In this document: one piece after another, positions 25,494-33,637 of the stretch
How the letters are laid out: each line of letters opens with the position of its first letter
Position numbering within the stretch: the first letter of the stretch is position 1
NCBI RefSeq assembly: GCF_014639275.1
Contig: NZ_BMFW01000002.1
Coordinates: forward strand, 124,487-188,486
DNA from: Arthrobacter liuii
Lineage (GTDB): Bacteria; Actinomycetota; Actinomycetes; Actinomycetales; Micrococcaceae
Direction: 5' to 3'
Length of the DNA: 64,000 bases
Notes under the pieces: generated by a model
What the model was told of the DNA's origin: nothing
Database searches by the model: none
What the model saw: only the letters and a program-made list of their open reading frames with translations
Program-made: the position numbers and the translations under genes

Positions 25494-26283
25494 TGGTGTC
25501 TCCCGCATGCTCGGTGACGGCGACGCCTTGCTCGGCCAGGTGGTCGGCCACATTGAAGCTCTCCAGCGTCCACGGACCCACGCCGGAGGGCCGGACGAAC
25601 CGGGTCACCGAGGCGTTGAGGATGGCCTCCCTCGCCGCGAGATCCAGCAGTTCCTTTTCGCTGAGCCCTTCCAGCACGTACCGGAACAGCATGATCACGG
25701 CATCGTGGCACACCAGCATCACCCGCTGGCCCATGCCCAGGTTGTTCAGCTCGGCCAGGACCGACCGCAGCCGAAGTGCCACGTCCGCCCAGGATTCCCC
25801 TCCCGGCGGCCGGTAGTACAGCTTGCCCAGCCAGTCCCGGCGCTCGGATTCCCCGGGATAGCGGGTCTCCACGCCCAGGCGGGTGAGCCGGTCCAGGATG
25901 CCGAGCTCGCGGTCCCGGAGCCGCTCGTCCAGGCGGACCTGCAGCGGCCAGCCAGCTGTTTCAACCGTAATCTCGGCCGTCTGGCGGGCACGCGCATAGG
26001 GGGAGGACACCACCGTGTCCGGGCGGAACGCGTCGGCGGTCCGTCCCAGCGCAATACCCAGCGCCTTGGCCTGGTCCCTGCCGGTTCCGGAAAGGTCCAC
26101 GTCCGCGTCGCGCGCGGGAACCTCGATGACCTCCACCCCGGCCTCACGGGCTTCGGTGGCAGCAACGTTGCCTTCGCTCTCACCGTGCCGGATCAGCAGC
26201 AGCTCCACCGCCCCGGCCTCCTGGACGGCAGCCGTCAGGCCGTCGTCGTTCGCCGAATCCCTGGTGGAAGAATCGTCCTTCAC
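25477..26283 (-). CDS. Histidine phosphatase-family protein (phosphoglycerate mutase-like)
   Basis: 268 residues from a GTG at 26283. The phosphohistidine motif is VELLLIRHGESEGNVAAT. SSPYARARQTAEITVETAG supplies the second arginine, and MLVCHDAVIMLFRYVLEG the second catalytic histidine. The cofactor-independent branch of this superfamily includes phosphatases for sugar phosphates, nucleotides and regulatory proteins. The insertion with RYPGESERRDWLGKLYYRPP is longer than in simple PGMs. Co-transcription with nnrD is clear from the overlap, but its substrate is not. Confidence 0.87.
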   Translation of the reverse strand: MKDDSSTRDSANDDGLTAAVQEAGAVELLLIRHGESEGNVAATEAREAGVEVIEVPARDADVDLSGTGRDQAKALGIALGRTADAFRPDTVVSSPYARARQTAEITVETAGWPLQVRLDERLRDRELGILDRLTRLGVETRYPGESERRDWLGKLYYRPPGGESWADVALRLRSVLAELNNLGMGQRVMLVCHDAVIMLFRYVLEGLSEKELLDLAAREAILNASVTRFVRPSGVGPWTLESFNVADHLAEQGVAVTEHAGDTSVRPR

Positions 26284-26427
26284 ATCATCACCCCGTCCGT
26301 TCGCCGTGCCGAATGCAGGAACACTACCAACGGCGTACCCACGGCCCCGCGGAAAATAACGGACGAGGGCGGCGGCGCACCATGGGTGCCCCGGCCGACC
26401 ATCGCCGGCCCGGTCGGGCGCCTGGCG

Positions 26428-27543
26428 TTACGGGGCGGCGAAGTCCGCGATCCTGCCCTCCCGCAGCGCAGCCCCCACAGCGGCGATGCCCCCGTAGTCG
26501 GGGAACACCACGGACTGGCCGGCGACCATGCCCGTCCCGGCGGTGGGCAGCGTCATGGTGCCGATCGCGTTCACATCCAGGTTGCGCAGGCTGTAGGCAA
26601 GAATGGCGGCCTGGACGGGATCAAAGCCTTTGTCCACCGTGAGGCAGCAGGCGGCGTAGTCCACCAGCGACCGGACCGCGTTCACGTCATTGAGGGCGCC
26701 GCCGCCGGTGAGCCTGGCCAGGATGGCACGGAGCATGGTGCGCTGGTTCTGGACCCGCTGGTAGTCGCCGTCGGTGAACGCGTAGCGCTCGCGGCTGAAC
26801 TCCAGGGCCGCCTGCCCGTCAAGATGGTTGATCCCCTGGCTGAAGGAGTGCTGGGTTTCGATGGTGGACTGGAAGGCGAAGGGGACGTTGACGTCAATAC
26901 CGCCAAGACCGTCCGTGAGCGCCTTGAAGCCGTTGAAGTCGAGCATCAGCGTGTGGTCGATGGTGATCCCCAGCAGTTGCTGCACGGCCTGGGTTGCCAG
27001 GTCGATGCCGCCGTACTGCAGGGCCGCGTTGATCTTGGAGCCCCCCACATCGGGGACGTCCACCCACAGGTCGCGCATGATCGAGATGATGTACAGGGTG
27101 TGGCGGTCCGCAGGTACGTGGACCAGCATCAAGGAGTCCGACCGCTGGTCCGACGCCTCACCCGTGGCCGCAGTGTGGGCGGCCTCGTCGCGGGCGTTGC
27201 CGCGGCTGTCGCTGCCGATGACCAGCACGTTCATGGCCGCGGGCGGTAGTTCGGGGATCGGCTGCGGCGGGGGCGGGGGCGGGGGCGGGGGCGGCGGAAC
27301 AGGGGGCGGGGTTTCGGAGGGCGTTGGCGTGGGTGTTGCGCTGGGCGACTGCGTCTGGGTGGCTGCCGGTTCGGCATCCTTGCCGGCCCGGTTCAGGCTG
27401 AAGATGGCGATTACGGCCGCCACCACAAGAACCAGCGCCAGCAGTGCGGCGATCCAGCGGCGGCGGCCCAGCGAAGCCAGCCAGGCGGGACGGTGGGAGC
27501 CGGACGGGCCGGTGGCAGGTCCGGTTGGATCAGGCGTGCTCAT
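26428..27543 (-). CDS. LytR-CpsA-Psr (LCP) family cell-wall ligase
   Basis: 371 residues from the ATG at 27543 (GGAGG upstream). A short cytoplasmic N-terminus is followed by a membrane segment (IAALLALVLVVAAVIAIFSL) and then a Thr/Pro-rich stalk with 11 consecutive prolines. The LCP domain starts at AAMNVLVIGSDSRGNARDEA. Arginine and Asp residues expected for lipid-phosphate binding are present (SDQRSDSLMLVHV, YIISIMRDLWVDVPDVGGSK, FSRERYAFTDGDYQRVQNQR). LCP proteins attach teichoic acid, arabinogalactan or other glycopolymers to peptidoglycan on the outer face of the membrane. Confidence 0.9.
   Translation of the reverse strand: MSTPDPTGPATGPSGSHRPAWLASLGRRRWIAALLALVLVVAAVIAIFSLNRAGKDAEPAATQTQSPSATPTPTPSETPPPVPPPPPPPPPPPQPIPELPPAAMNVLVIGSDSRGNARDEAAHTAATGEASDQRSDSLMLVHVPADRHTLYIISIMRDLWVDVPDVGGSKINAALQYGGIDLATQAVQQLLGITIDHTLMLDFNGFKALTDGLGGIDVNVPFAFQSTIETQHSFSQGINHLDGQAALEFSRERYAFTDGDYQRVQNQRTMLRAILARLTGGGALNDVNAVRSLVDYAACCLTVDKGFDPVQAAILAYSLRNLDVNAIGTMTLPTAGTGMVAGQSVVFPDYGGIAAVGAALREGRIADFAAP
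27265..27297. repeat. GGGGGC hexamer repeat in the LCP proline stalk
   Basis: On the plus strand a run of GGGGGC units (about four to five, with flanking GGC triplets) encodes the 11-proline stretch of the LCP protein on the minus strand. Gain or loss of one hexamer would add or remove two prolines without a frameshift. Confidence 0.8.
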
Positions 27544-27680
27544 GCTCTGCCTCCACCTCATCGTGTTGCGGGTGGGATCAGTGTCCGCCGGTGGTGCCGT
27601 TGTTGGCTACAGGAGTATCCAAACTGTCACCTGAGCACGGTCCGCCGGCTCGCCGGAGAGCTGCCGGGGACACCGTTCCG

Positions 27681-28376
27681 TTACGGCGAACCGGTTGCGC
27701 TCCCGGGGACCGGGGAGTTGAGGCGGGCGTGGCGCAGGATGGACACGATCGCGGGGGCCAGTTGGTCCTCCATCTCCCGGTAGACCTCGGGTGCGCGGCG
27801 GTACGGGTCCACGATGTCGTTGGCTGCGGGGTCGCCAGGCAGCGAGAGGTGCCGCACCCCGGCGGCCCGCGCCGGCAAGCCCCGCCAAAAGGCGCCGTTG
27901 GCAGCCAGGCGGGCGTCGTCGTCGGACGCGTTGCTGGCAGGAGGTGTGTCCTGCGAAGATACGACGGCGGCTGGCTGGCCGTCAGCAGCGGCGGCGGCCC
28001 GCTGGTCCAGGACGTCGAGCATTCGGGCAAACTCGCGGATGGTGAACGTCCGCTTGAGCAGGGAGGCATCGAGCTGCAGGACCTCGCCGCGGTGCCCGGA
28101 GGTCATGGTGAGCACCAGGTCCACGCCGCGCAGGATCCTGGGCGTGAGCTGCCGGGCCGCGAACCCTTCGGGATTTCCGCCGAAGGTCCGCACGATGTCA
28201 GCCGAGGCGCGCTGCATCGGCTCGCCCACCAAGGCGCGGGTGCCGGCGCTGGCCACGAGGAAACCGCCCGGCACCGCCTGGTCGAGTCCTGCCTGCAGCA
28301 GCCGTTCGGCCACGGGCGACCGGCAGATGTTGCCGGTGCAGACGGTCAGGATTCGTACTGGTTCGGAAGTGTCCAA
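27681..28376 (-). CDS. Low-molecular-weight protein-tyrosine phosphatase-like protein
   Basis: 231 residues, longer than the usual ~160. The CX5R active site is ILTVCTGNICRSPVAERLLQ near residues 9-28, and the general-acid Asp lies in DIVDPYRRAPEVYREME near the C-terminus. The extra length is a disordered-looking insert (GQPAAVVSSQDTPPASNASD) between about residues 125 and 160. In actinobacteria such phosphatases often sit in exopolysaccharide or cell-wall loci; here an LCP gene lies directly downstream on the same strand. Confidence 0.87.
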   Translation of the reverse strand: MDTSEPVRILTVCTGNICRSPVAERLLQAGLDQAVPGGFLVASAGTRALVGEPMQRASADIVRTFGGNPEGFAARQLTPRILRGVDLVLTMTSGHRGEVLQLDASLLKRTFTIREFARMLDVLDQRAAAAADGQPAAVVSSQDTPPASNASDDDARLAANGAFWRGLPARAAGVRHLSLPGDPAANDIVDPYRRAPEVYREMEDQLAPAIVSILRHARLNSPVPGSATGSP

Positions 28377-28442
28377 GGAGATGTTCTCTTTTCCCAGCTG
28401 GTGACGGATCCGTTCTGGCCCGTGCCTTTCAACTTAACACGC

Positions 28443-28488
28443 AACGGCGCGACGGCGGCTCCCGGGCTGGGTGCCGCCGCGCGCCGTT
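28443..28488 (-). terminator. GC-rich hairpin downstream of the DUF305 gene
   Basis: AACGGCGCGACGGCGGC and GCCGCCGCGCGCCGTT form a long stem with one unpaired base and a 13-nt loop between the DUF305 gene and the phosphatase gene (same strand). No T-run. Confidence 0.5.
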
Positions 28489-28517
28489 CGCATGTCCCGG
28501 GCGGGCCGGGGTGCAGG

Positions 28518-29132
28518 CTAGAGCGTGGCCAGCAGCTGCTTCATCTGCGTGATCTCTGCCTGCTGCGCGGCCACGATGTCATGGCCCAGCTTCACGGCGT
28601 CCGGGAACTTTCCGGCGCCGATCTCCTGCTGTGCCATGTCGATGGCGCCCTCGTGATGGCCGGTCATCTGCTCAAGGAACAGCCGTGCAGCGTCGGTGCC
28701 GGTGGCCGACTTGAGCTTGTCGATGCCAGCGTCGTCCACCATGCCGGTCATCCCGTGCCCGGTGTGGTCGCTCATCATGGTGGGCACGTTCCAGCCGGTG
28801 AGCCAGCCGGTCATCTGTTCGATCTCCGGCGCCTGGGCCGCTTTGATTTTGGTGGCCAGGGCGGTCACCTCCGCCGGCATGTCCGGCTTGCCCAGGACGA
28901 TGCCGCTCATCTCCACGGCCTGGGCGTGGTGCGGGATCATCATCTGCGCGAACATGATGTCGGCCGGGTTGTGGTCGGCGTTGGCGCTGGTGCCGGCGCT
29001 CGGCATTGTGCTGGAGCTGCCGTGGTCCCTGGGCATGCTGGTGCCGGAGCCGGCATTGGCGGCGCAGCCGGCGAGGCCGAGCGAGGCGGCCAGGGCAGCG
29101 GCAATGGACAGGGTCTTGACAGTGGTGTTCAT
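28518..29132 (-). CDS. DUF305-family lipoprotein
   Basis: 204 residues. An N-terminal signal peptide ends in the lipobox LGLAGC (Cys near residue 23). DUF305 is a ferritin-like helical domain with repeated Met/His motifs, seen here as DIMFAQMMIPHHAQAVEMSG and LFLEQMTGHHEGAIDMAQQE. These HH and M-rich pairs suggest metal, possibly copper, binding outside the membrane. It is followed upstream on the same strand by a DUF6153-like gene and a copper-type P-ATPase, supporting an envelope copper role by context. Confidence 0.9.
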   Translation of the reverse strand: MNTTVKTLSIAAALAASLGLAGCAANAGSGTSMPRDHGSSSTMPSAGTSANADHNPADIMFAQMMIPHHAQAVEMSGIVLGKPDMPAEVTALATKIKAAQAPEIEQMTGWLTGWNVPTMMSDHTGHGMTGMVDDAGIDKLKSATGTDAARLFLEQMTGHHEGAIDMAQQEIGAGKFPDAVKLGHDIVAAQQAEITQMKQLLATL

Positions 29133-29187
29133 GGTTGTCTTTCAGGGATGTAGTCGGACTGGGCCTCGGGTGGTGGCGCAGTCCGGT

Positions 29188-29655
29188 TTACGTCCGGCTG
29201 ATGGACAGGTCGCAGGGCGTTGGGCTGGGCGGGAGGTAGTCGTACGCATCGGCGGGGCTGCCGCCTGCGCGTAGCTCCGGAAGGGTTTCCAGGGTGGCCT
29301 GCGGCGGGACGACCGTGACAGGGCCGCTGGGCGCCGAAGGGATGCAGGGCGCCCCCGACTCCTTGGCCCCCGGGCAGGTGTCGCCGCAGCCGGCGGGCGC
29401 AAGGGCCGGCGCGTCCATGGCGGAGGCCGCGGGCAGGTGCCCGGCGTGGCCGCCGGCATGGTCGCCGGCAGCAGAATGCGCGACGGCGGTGTGCCCGGCG
29501 GGCGCGCCAAATGACACTGACCCATGTTGCACGGCCCCGTGCGAGGCGTGGCTCGAGGCCATCACATGCATGCCCAGGAGTCCGGCGATGACTGCAAGGG
29601 TGCCGGCGAGCAGCCAGGCCATGCGGAGGAGGGACGCCACGGCGCGGGTGGTCAC
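29188..29655 (-). CDS. DUF6153-like His-rich membrane protein
   Basis: 155 residues from the GTG at 29655 with GGAGG at good spacing. One N-terminal membrane segment (MAWLLAGTLAVIAGLLGMHV) is followed by an extracytoplasmic part rich in His, Ala and Gly (HASHGAVQHGSV, HSAAGDHAGGHAGHL) and a conserved-looking Cys trio (AGCGDTCPGAKESGAPC). The layout is that of DUF6153 proteins, which I associate from memory with copper-related loci in actinobacteria. It lies between the DUF305 and P-ATPase genes. Confidence 0.72.
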   Translation of the reverse strand: MTTRAVASLLRMAWLLAGTLAVIAGLLGMHVMASSHASHGAVQHGSVSFGAPAGHTAVAHSAAGDHAGGHAGHLPAASAMDAPALAPAGCGDTCPGAKESGAPCIPSAPSGPVTVVPPQATLETLPELRAGGSPADAYDYLPPSPTPCDLSISRT

Positions 29656-29687
29656 GGCGGTCCCTCCTTCCAATCGGTCTGTGGATA

Positions 29688-31835
29688 TCAACGTACCTCT
29701 GACGGGTTCAGTTTCAGGCGCCGGAGGAGCTGGGCGTTCAGCGCCACCACGATGGTGGAGGCGGACATCAGCACCGCCCCGGCCGCGGGGGACAAGACCA
29801 CCCCGGCGAACGCCAGGACACCTGCTGCCAGCGGCACGGAGAGGATGTTGTAGCCGGTGGCCCAGACCAGGTTCTGCCACATCTTCCGGTAGCTGGCGCG
29901 GGACAGGTCCACCATGGACAGCACGGCCCGAGGATCGTTCCCGGCCAGCACCACGCCGGCGGATTCCACCGCGACGTCGGTTCCGGCCCCGATGGCGATG
30001 CCCACCTCCGCGCGGGCCAGCGCGGGCGAGTCGTTGACCCCGTCGCCCACCATGGCCACCTTCAGTCCGCGGGCCTGCAGTTCCGCCACTTTCTTGTCCT
30101 TGTCCGCCGGCAGGACCTCGGCGAACACCTCATCGATGTCCAGGTCCGCAGCCACGGCCCGGGCCACCTGGTGCGCATCGCCGGTGACCATGGCCACCTT
30201 CACGCCGCGCCGCTGCAGGGCTGACACTGCCTGCCGCGACTCCGGCCGTACCGCATCCTCCATGCTCACGGCACCCAGGATGTTGCCGGCGTCGACCACG
30301 TGGAGCACGGCGGCTCCGCGGTCCATCCACGCCCGGGTGCTGCCGGCCAGTGTGGCGGATTCGGCGACGCCGAGTTCGCGCAGGAGCGCGGGTCCGCCCA
30401 CGTGCACTGTACGGCCGTCCACGCTGGCCCGGACGCCCCGGCCCGGCAGCGACGTGAAGCCGGTGGCTTCGGGCAGCGTCAGGTTCCGTGCCCTGGCAGC
30501 CCGCACGATGGCCCGCGCCACGGGGTGCTCGCTGTCGGATTCGACGGCGGCGGCAAGGGCCAGCACGGCATCGGCGTCCGCCCCTTCGGCGACGGCAACA
30601 TCCTTCAGTTCCGGCTCGCCGGTGGTCAGGGTGCCGGTCTTGTCGAACAGGACCACGTCGATGGTGCGCATCCGCTCCAGCGCCATCCGGTTCTTGATCA
30701 GCACCCCGGCCCGCGCGGCCTGCTCCGTGGAGATGGCGATCACCAGCGGAATGGCCAGGCCAAGGGCGTGCGGGCACGCGATCACCAGCACGGTGACGGT
30801 TCGGGTGACGGCGTCCGGAACGCTTCCCAGCAACGTCCAGGCGATGAACGTCAGGACTCCGGCGCCGGCGGCGAAGTAGAAGAGGAACGCAGCGGCGCGG
30901 TCAGCCAGGGCCTGGGCGCGTGAAGACGAGGCCTGGGCTTCCTCCACCAGCCGCTGGATCCCGGCCAGGGCGGTCTGGTCGCCGACTGCGGTGACCCGCA
31001 CCCGGACGCTGCTGTCGGTTGCCACGGTTCCGGCCACCACCGGGTCACCGGCCCCGCGTGCCACGGTTTTTGATTCACCGGTGATCATGGATTCGTCGAA
31101 CTCGGCCTGCCCGTCCACCACGTTTCCATCGGCAGGCATGCGGGCACCGGGACGGACCAGGACCAGGTCGCCGGGGCTGAGTTCGGACACGGGTACGGTC
31201 TCGGTCCCGCTGTCCGTGATGCGTTCGGCCTCATCCGGCAGCAGCGCGGCGAGGGCGTCAAGGGCGCCCTGCGCGGACCCCAGCGCCCGCATCTCGATCC
31301 AGTGCCCCAGCAACATGATGGCCACCAGCAACGCCAGCTCCCACCAGAAGTCCAGGTCGAAACCGCCGATGCCCAGGCTGGTGACCCAGGATGCGGCGAA
31401 CGCCACTGTGATGGCCATGGCGATCAGCAGCATCATTCCCGGCGTACGGTCTTTGAGCTCCTGCAGTCCGCCTTTGAGGAAGGGCTGGCCGCCGTAGAGG
31501 AAAATCACGGTGCCAAGGATCGGCGGAATCCAGGCGGAACAGGGGAACTCCGGTGGCATATAGCCCAGGAGGTGGGCCATCATGGGGCTGAAGTAGACCA
31601 CCGGAACGGCAAGGGCCAGCGTCAGCCAGAACCGGTTCTTGAACATGGCGGTGCTATGCCCGGCATGCTGCCCGTGGGTGTGGACGGTGTGGTCGTCGTC
31701 GTGCTGGCCGTGCTGCGCATGCCCGGCGTGCGCATGTCCGTCGGTGTGCGCGGCCGGCTGGGTAAGGGTGCCGCCCGCGGGCCGGTGGTGGTCGTGCGGG
31801 TCCTTCTGGTGGTGCATGTCGCTATGGTCCTGCAT
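29688..31835 (-). CDS. copB: CopB-type heavy-metal P1B-ATPase (copper/silver efflux)
   Basis: 715 residues. Motifs: TGES at 252-255, CPH at 354-356 (the CPH rather than CPC motif marks the CopB branch), phosphorylation site DKTGT at 398-402, SEHP near 436-438, and GDGVNDSPA in the ATP-binding domain. The first 60 residues carry 17 histidines and no CxxC domain, as expected for CopB. It should export copper ions across the membrane using ATP. A CsoR-type palindrome lies 273 bp upstream, with a 32-bp tandem repeat between. It precedes the two membrane-associated genes at 29655 and 29132 on the same strand. Confidence 0.93.
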   Translation of the reverse strand: MQDHSDMHHQKDPHDHHRPAGGTLTQPAAHTDGHAHAGHAQHGQHDDDHTVHTHGQHAGHSTAMFKNRFWLTLALAVPVVYFSPMMAHLLGYMPPEFPCSAWIPPILGTVIFLYGGQPFLKGGLQELKDRTPGMMLLIAMAITVAFAASWVTSLGIGGFDLDFWWELALLVAIMLLGHWIEMRALGSAQGALDALAALLPDEAERITDSGTETVPVSELSPGDLVLVRPGARMPADGNVVDGQAEFDESMITGESKTVARGAGDPVVAGTVATDSSVRVRVTAVGDQTALAGIQRLVEEAQASSSRAQALADRAAAFLFYFAAGAGVLTFIAWTLLGSVPDAVTRTVTVLVIACPHALGLAIPLVIAISTEQAARAGVLIKNRMALERMRTIDVVLFDKTGTLTTGEPELKDVAVAEGADADAVLALAAAVESDSEHPVARAIVRAARARNLTLPEATGFTSLPGRGVRASVDGRTVHVGGPALLRELGVAESATLAGSTRAWMDRGAAVLHVVDAGNILGAVSMEDAVRPESRQAVSALQRRGVKVAMVTGDAHQVARAVAADLDIDEVFAEVLPADKDKKVAELQARGLKVAMVGDGVNDSPALARAEVGIAIGAGTDVAVESAGVVLAGNDPRAVLSMVDLSRASYRKMWQNLVWATGYNILSVPLAAGVLAFAGVVLSPAAGAVLMSASTIVVALNAQLLRRLKLNPSEVR

Positions 31836-31876
31836 GGGGTCCTCCTGTGAGGATGGCCGCCCGGAATGCTGCGGAA

Positions 31877-31953
31877 GGTGGGCGGGCGTCGCCTGAAAAG
31901 CCGCGAAAGGTGGGCGGGCGTTAGCCGGAAATCCGCGAAAGGTGGGCGGGCGT
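31877..31953. repeat. Tandem 32-bp repeat, three copies
   Basis: GGTGGGCGGGCGT occurs at 31877, 31909 and 31941, exactly 32 bp apart, and the tails share CCGCGAAA. The core matches the forward copies at 2046 and 2078. It lies in the untranslated leader of the CopB gene. The whole gene-free stretch 31836-32270 holds this repeat, the palindrome at 32108 and nothing else I can support. Confidence 0.85.
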
Positions 31954-32107
31954 CGCGGAGGAAGCGAGGGGGAGCTGTGGCCGGTTTTCGTTGTTCATGT
32001 CAGTTCCAATCCGTTGAGGGGATCAATGGGTGCTGGGGTTGAACGGCTGTGAAGGCCGGTACAGCGCACCAGCCGGGACATACCACTTCACTGACAACAC
32101 GGCCAAC

Positions 32108-32124
32108 ATACCCCCTAGGGGTAT
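32108..32124. promoter_or_regulatory. CsoR-type copper operator
   Basis: ATACCCCCTAGGGGTAT: two 7-bp arms (ATACCCC/GGGGTAT) around CTA. This closely follows the G/C-tract palindrome bound by CsoR repressors of copper efflux genes. It lies in the divergent region between the CopB ATPase and the PAS-ANTAR gene. No csoR gene is in the window. Confidence 0.8.
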
Positions 32125-32270
32125 TTGAGGTCAAGAGGTGTAGCGCATTTTCCCATTGAGTTCCATAGGCCCTCCCGCACTACCTTCCGTTGCCCGGGGC
32201 GGCCATACTGAGGGGAGCGAGGACAGAGCCTGCCCGCTTGGGGGCTGGCCTATGCACGGGAGGTGGACCT

Positions 32271-32948
32271 GTGGCGGAGCTCAGCGATCTGTACACGTAT
32301 TCGAGTGCGCTCGGGGACAGTGAAAGCGACGCCGGGATCTTCAAGGTGGAGATGGAACCCGCGCCGGGCGTTCATTGGTCGGACGGGATGTTCCGGCTGC
32401 ACGGGTACCAGCGCGGCGACGTTGTCCCTACCTTGGAACTGGTCTTCGCCCACAAACATCCCGATGACCGGGAGCGGTGCGAAGAGATCGTGGTGCAGGT
32501 TGCAAAGTCCGGCGGATTCTTCTGCATGTACCACCGGGTGGTCGATGCCCGCGGCCGGACCCGGCGGGTGCTGACCTCCGGTGAGGGGATCCTGGGGACC
32601 GATGGATCAGTGGTTGCCCTCGAGGGCGTGATGGTAGACCTCAGCCGTACGCTGCAGCGCGAAACCGAACAAACGGCACGGGAAGCCGTTGCCGGTGCCA
32701 CGGCAACCCGCACGGTGATCGACCAGGCCCGCGGCATCCTCATGGGCCAGCTGAAACTCGGTTCCGATGACGCGTTCCAGATGCTGGTGAGCGCCAGCAG
32801 CCGCCGCAACGTCAAGCTGGTGGTGGTGGCGGCGGAGCTGGTGCAGCTGGCCAATTCCCCCGAAGCCCGGAATTACCTGGACCGGGCCGTGCGGGCCATT
32901 CAGCTGCATGCGCGGCCGGACCATACCGGGGGTCGCCGCGCGGGCTGA
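32271..32948 (+). CDS. PAS-ANTAR domain regulator
   Basis: 225 residues from the GTG at 32271 with GGGAGGTG upstream. The N-terminal half is a PAS fold (GIFKVEMEPAPGVHWSDGMF, then HPDDRERCEEIV and the C-terminal GEGILGTDGSVVALEGVMVD). The C-terminal half is an ANTAR domain (ATRTVIDQARGILMGQLKLG, SDDAFQMLVSASSRRNVKLV), which binds paired RNA hairpins and prevents termination. Such proteins are common in Micrococcaceae. Signal and RNA targets cannot be read here; no ANTAR hairpin pair was recognised in the flanking leaders. Confidence 0.88.
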   Translation: MAELSDLYTYSSALGDSESDAGIFKVEMEPAPGVHWSDGMFRLHGYQRGDVVPTLELVFAHKHPDDRERCEEIVVQVAKSGGFFCMYHRVVDARGRTRRVLTSGEGILGTDGSVVALEGVMVDLSRTLQRETEQTAREAVAGATATRTVIDQARGILMGQLKLGSDDAFQMLVSASSRRNVKLVVVAAELVQLANSPEARNYLDRAVRAIQLHARPDHTGGRRAG

Positions 32949-32954
32949 TGCCCG

Positions 32955-33584
32955 TTAATGATGTTCCACCCAGCACGCGAGGATGGTGGTGGACAGCTGA
33001 TAGGCCAGGGCGTTGCGGGTGATGGCATTGGGACCCGCAACCGCTGGAAGGGCTGATGCGTCCACGTGCAGAACGAAACTGTCTTTCTGGAAGACTGCTG
33101 ACCCATCCGCGGTCTCGTAGGCGGGGAAGCCCAGGTTGGCCAGGCCTTCGATGGGCTTGGCGTCCTTGGCCAGTGCCTGCATGGCATCAAAATATTTCCG
33201 GGCTGAAGCCTCATCGGGCGCCTGCTGAACCGAAATTCTCAGGGTCCCTTCGGCCAGATGGTAGGTGCATGTGAACGTGCTGTCGGCCCAGTTGCTCACG
33301 GTGTGGGGTTTCTCTTTGAGTTCCAGGATGGCAGTGAGCCTGTCCATGGGCTGGTCTCCGCATACCATCCTGGCGGCTTCGCTCGGCCCGGCAGGGGCGG
33401 GCGCGGGACTTCCAGTCTCGGTTCCGTGGTGGGCGGCATGCGCGCCCCCGGGCGGGGACGCAACAGAGGACGAGGCGCTGGACGGCGGTCCTGCGCTGCC
33501 TGGGGAGCCCGCCGCTGCCGCGCAGCCGGAGAGCAGGAGGAGACACAGCGCCAGGTAGGCCGGCAGGGGAACAGGGTTCTTCAT
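32955..33584 (-). CDS. Secreted lipoprotein, unknown function
   Basis: 209 residues. Signal peptide with lipobox LLLSGC (Cys near residue 21), then a Ser/Pro/His linker including GGAHAAHHGTE. The folded part begins near residue 70 (MVCGDQPMDRLTAILELKEK) and contains two Cys pairs' worth of cysteines (VCGD, FTCTYHL, ILACWVEHH). The pattern of a single domain with TCTY resembles small actinobacterial lipoproteins of the DUF3558-like kind, but I cannot name the family. It converges on the ANTAR gene (6-bp gap) and lies downstream of the sortase on the same strand. Confidence 0.72.
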   Translation of the reverse strand: MKNPVPLPAYLALCLLLLSGCAAAAGSPGSAGPPSSASSSVASPPGGAHAAHHGTETGSPAPAPAGPSEAARMVCGDQPMDRLTAILELKEKPHTVSNWADSTFTCTYHLAEGTLRISVQQAPDEASARKYFDAMQALAKDAKPIEGLANLGFPAYETADGSAVFQKDSFVLHVDASALPAVAGPNAITRNALAYQLSTTILACWVEHH

Positions 33585-33637
33585 GGTTCGTCCATCCCGG
33601 CCTCCGGGTCGTTTCCGGTGGCCGCTTGTCAGCGCGG

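Noticed and set aside
31921..31998. 26-codon frame as a copper leader peptide gene
   Set aside because: Starts ATG and ends TAA but overlaps the 32-bp repeats and has only a weak ribosome site; mentioned in findings but not called as a gene.
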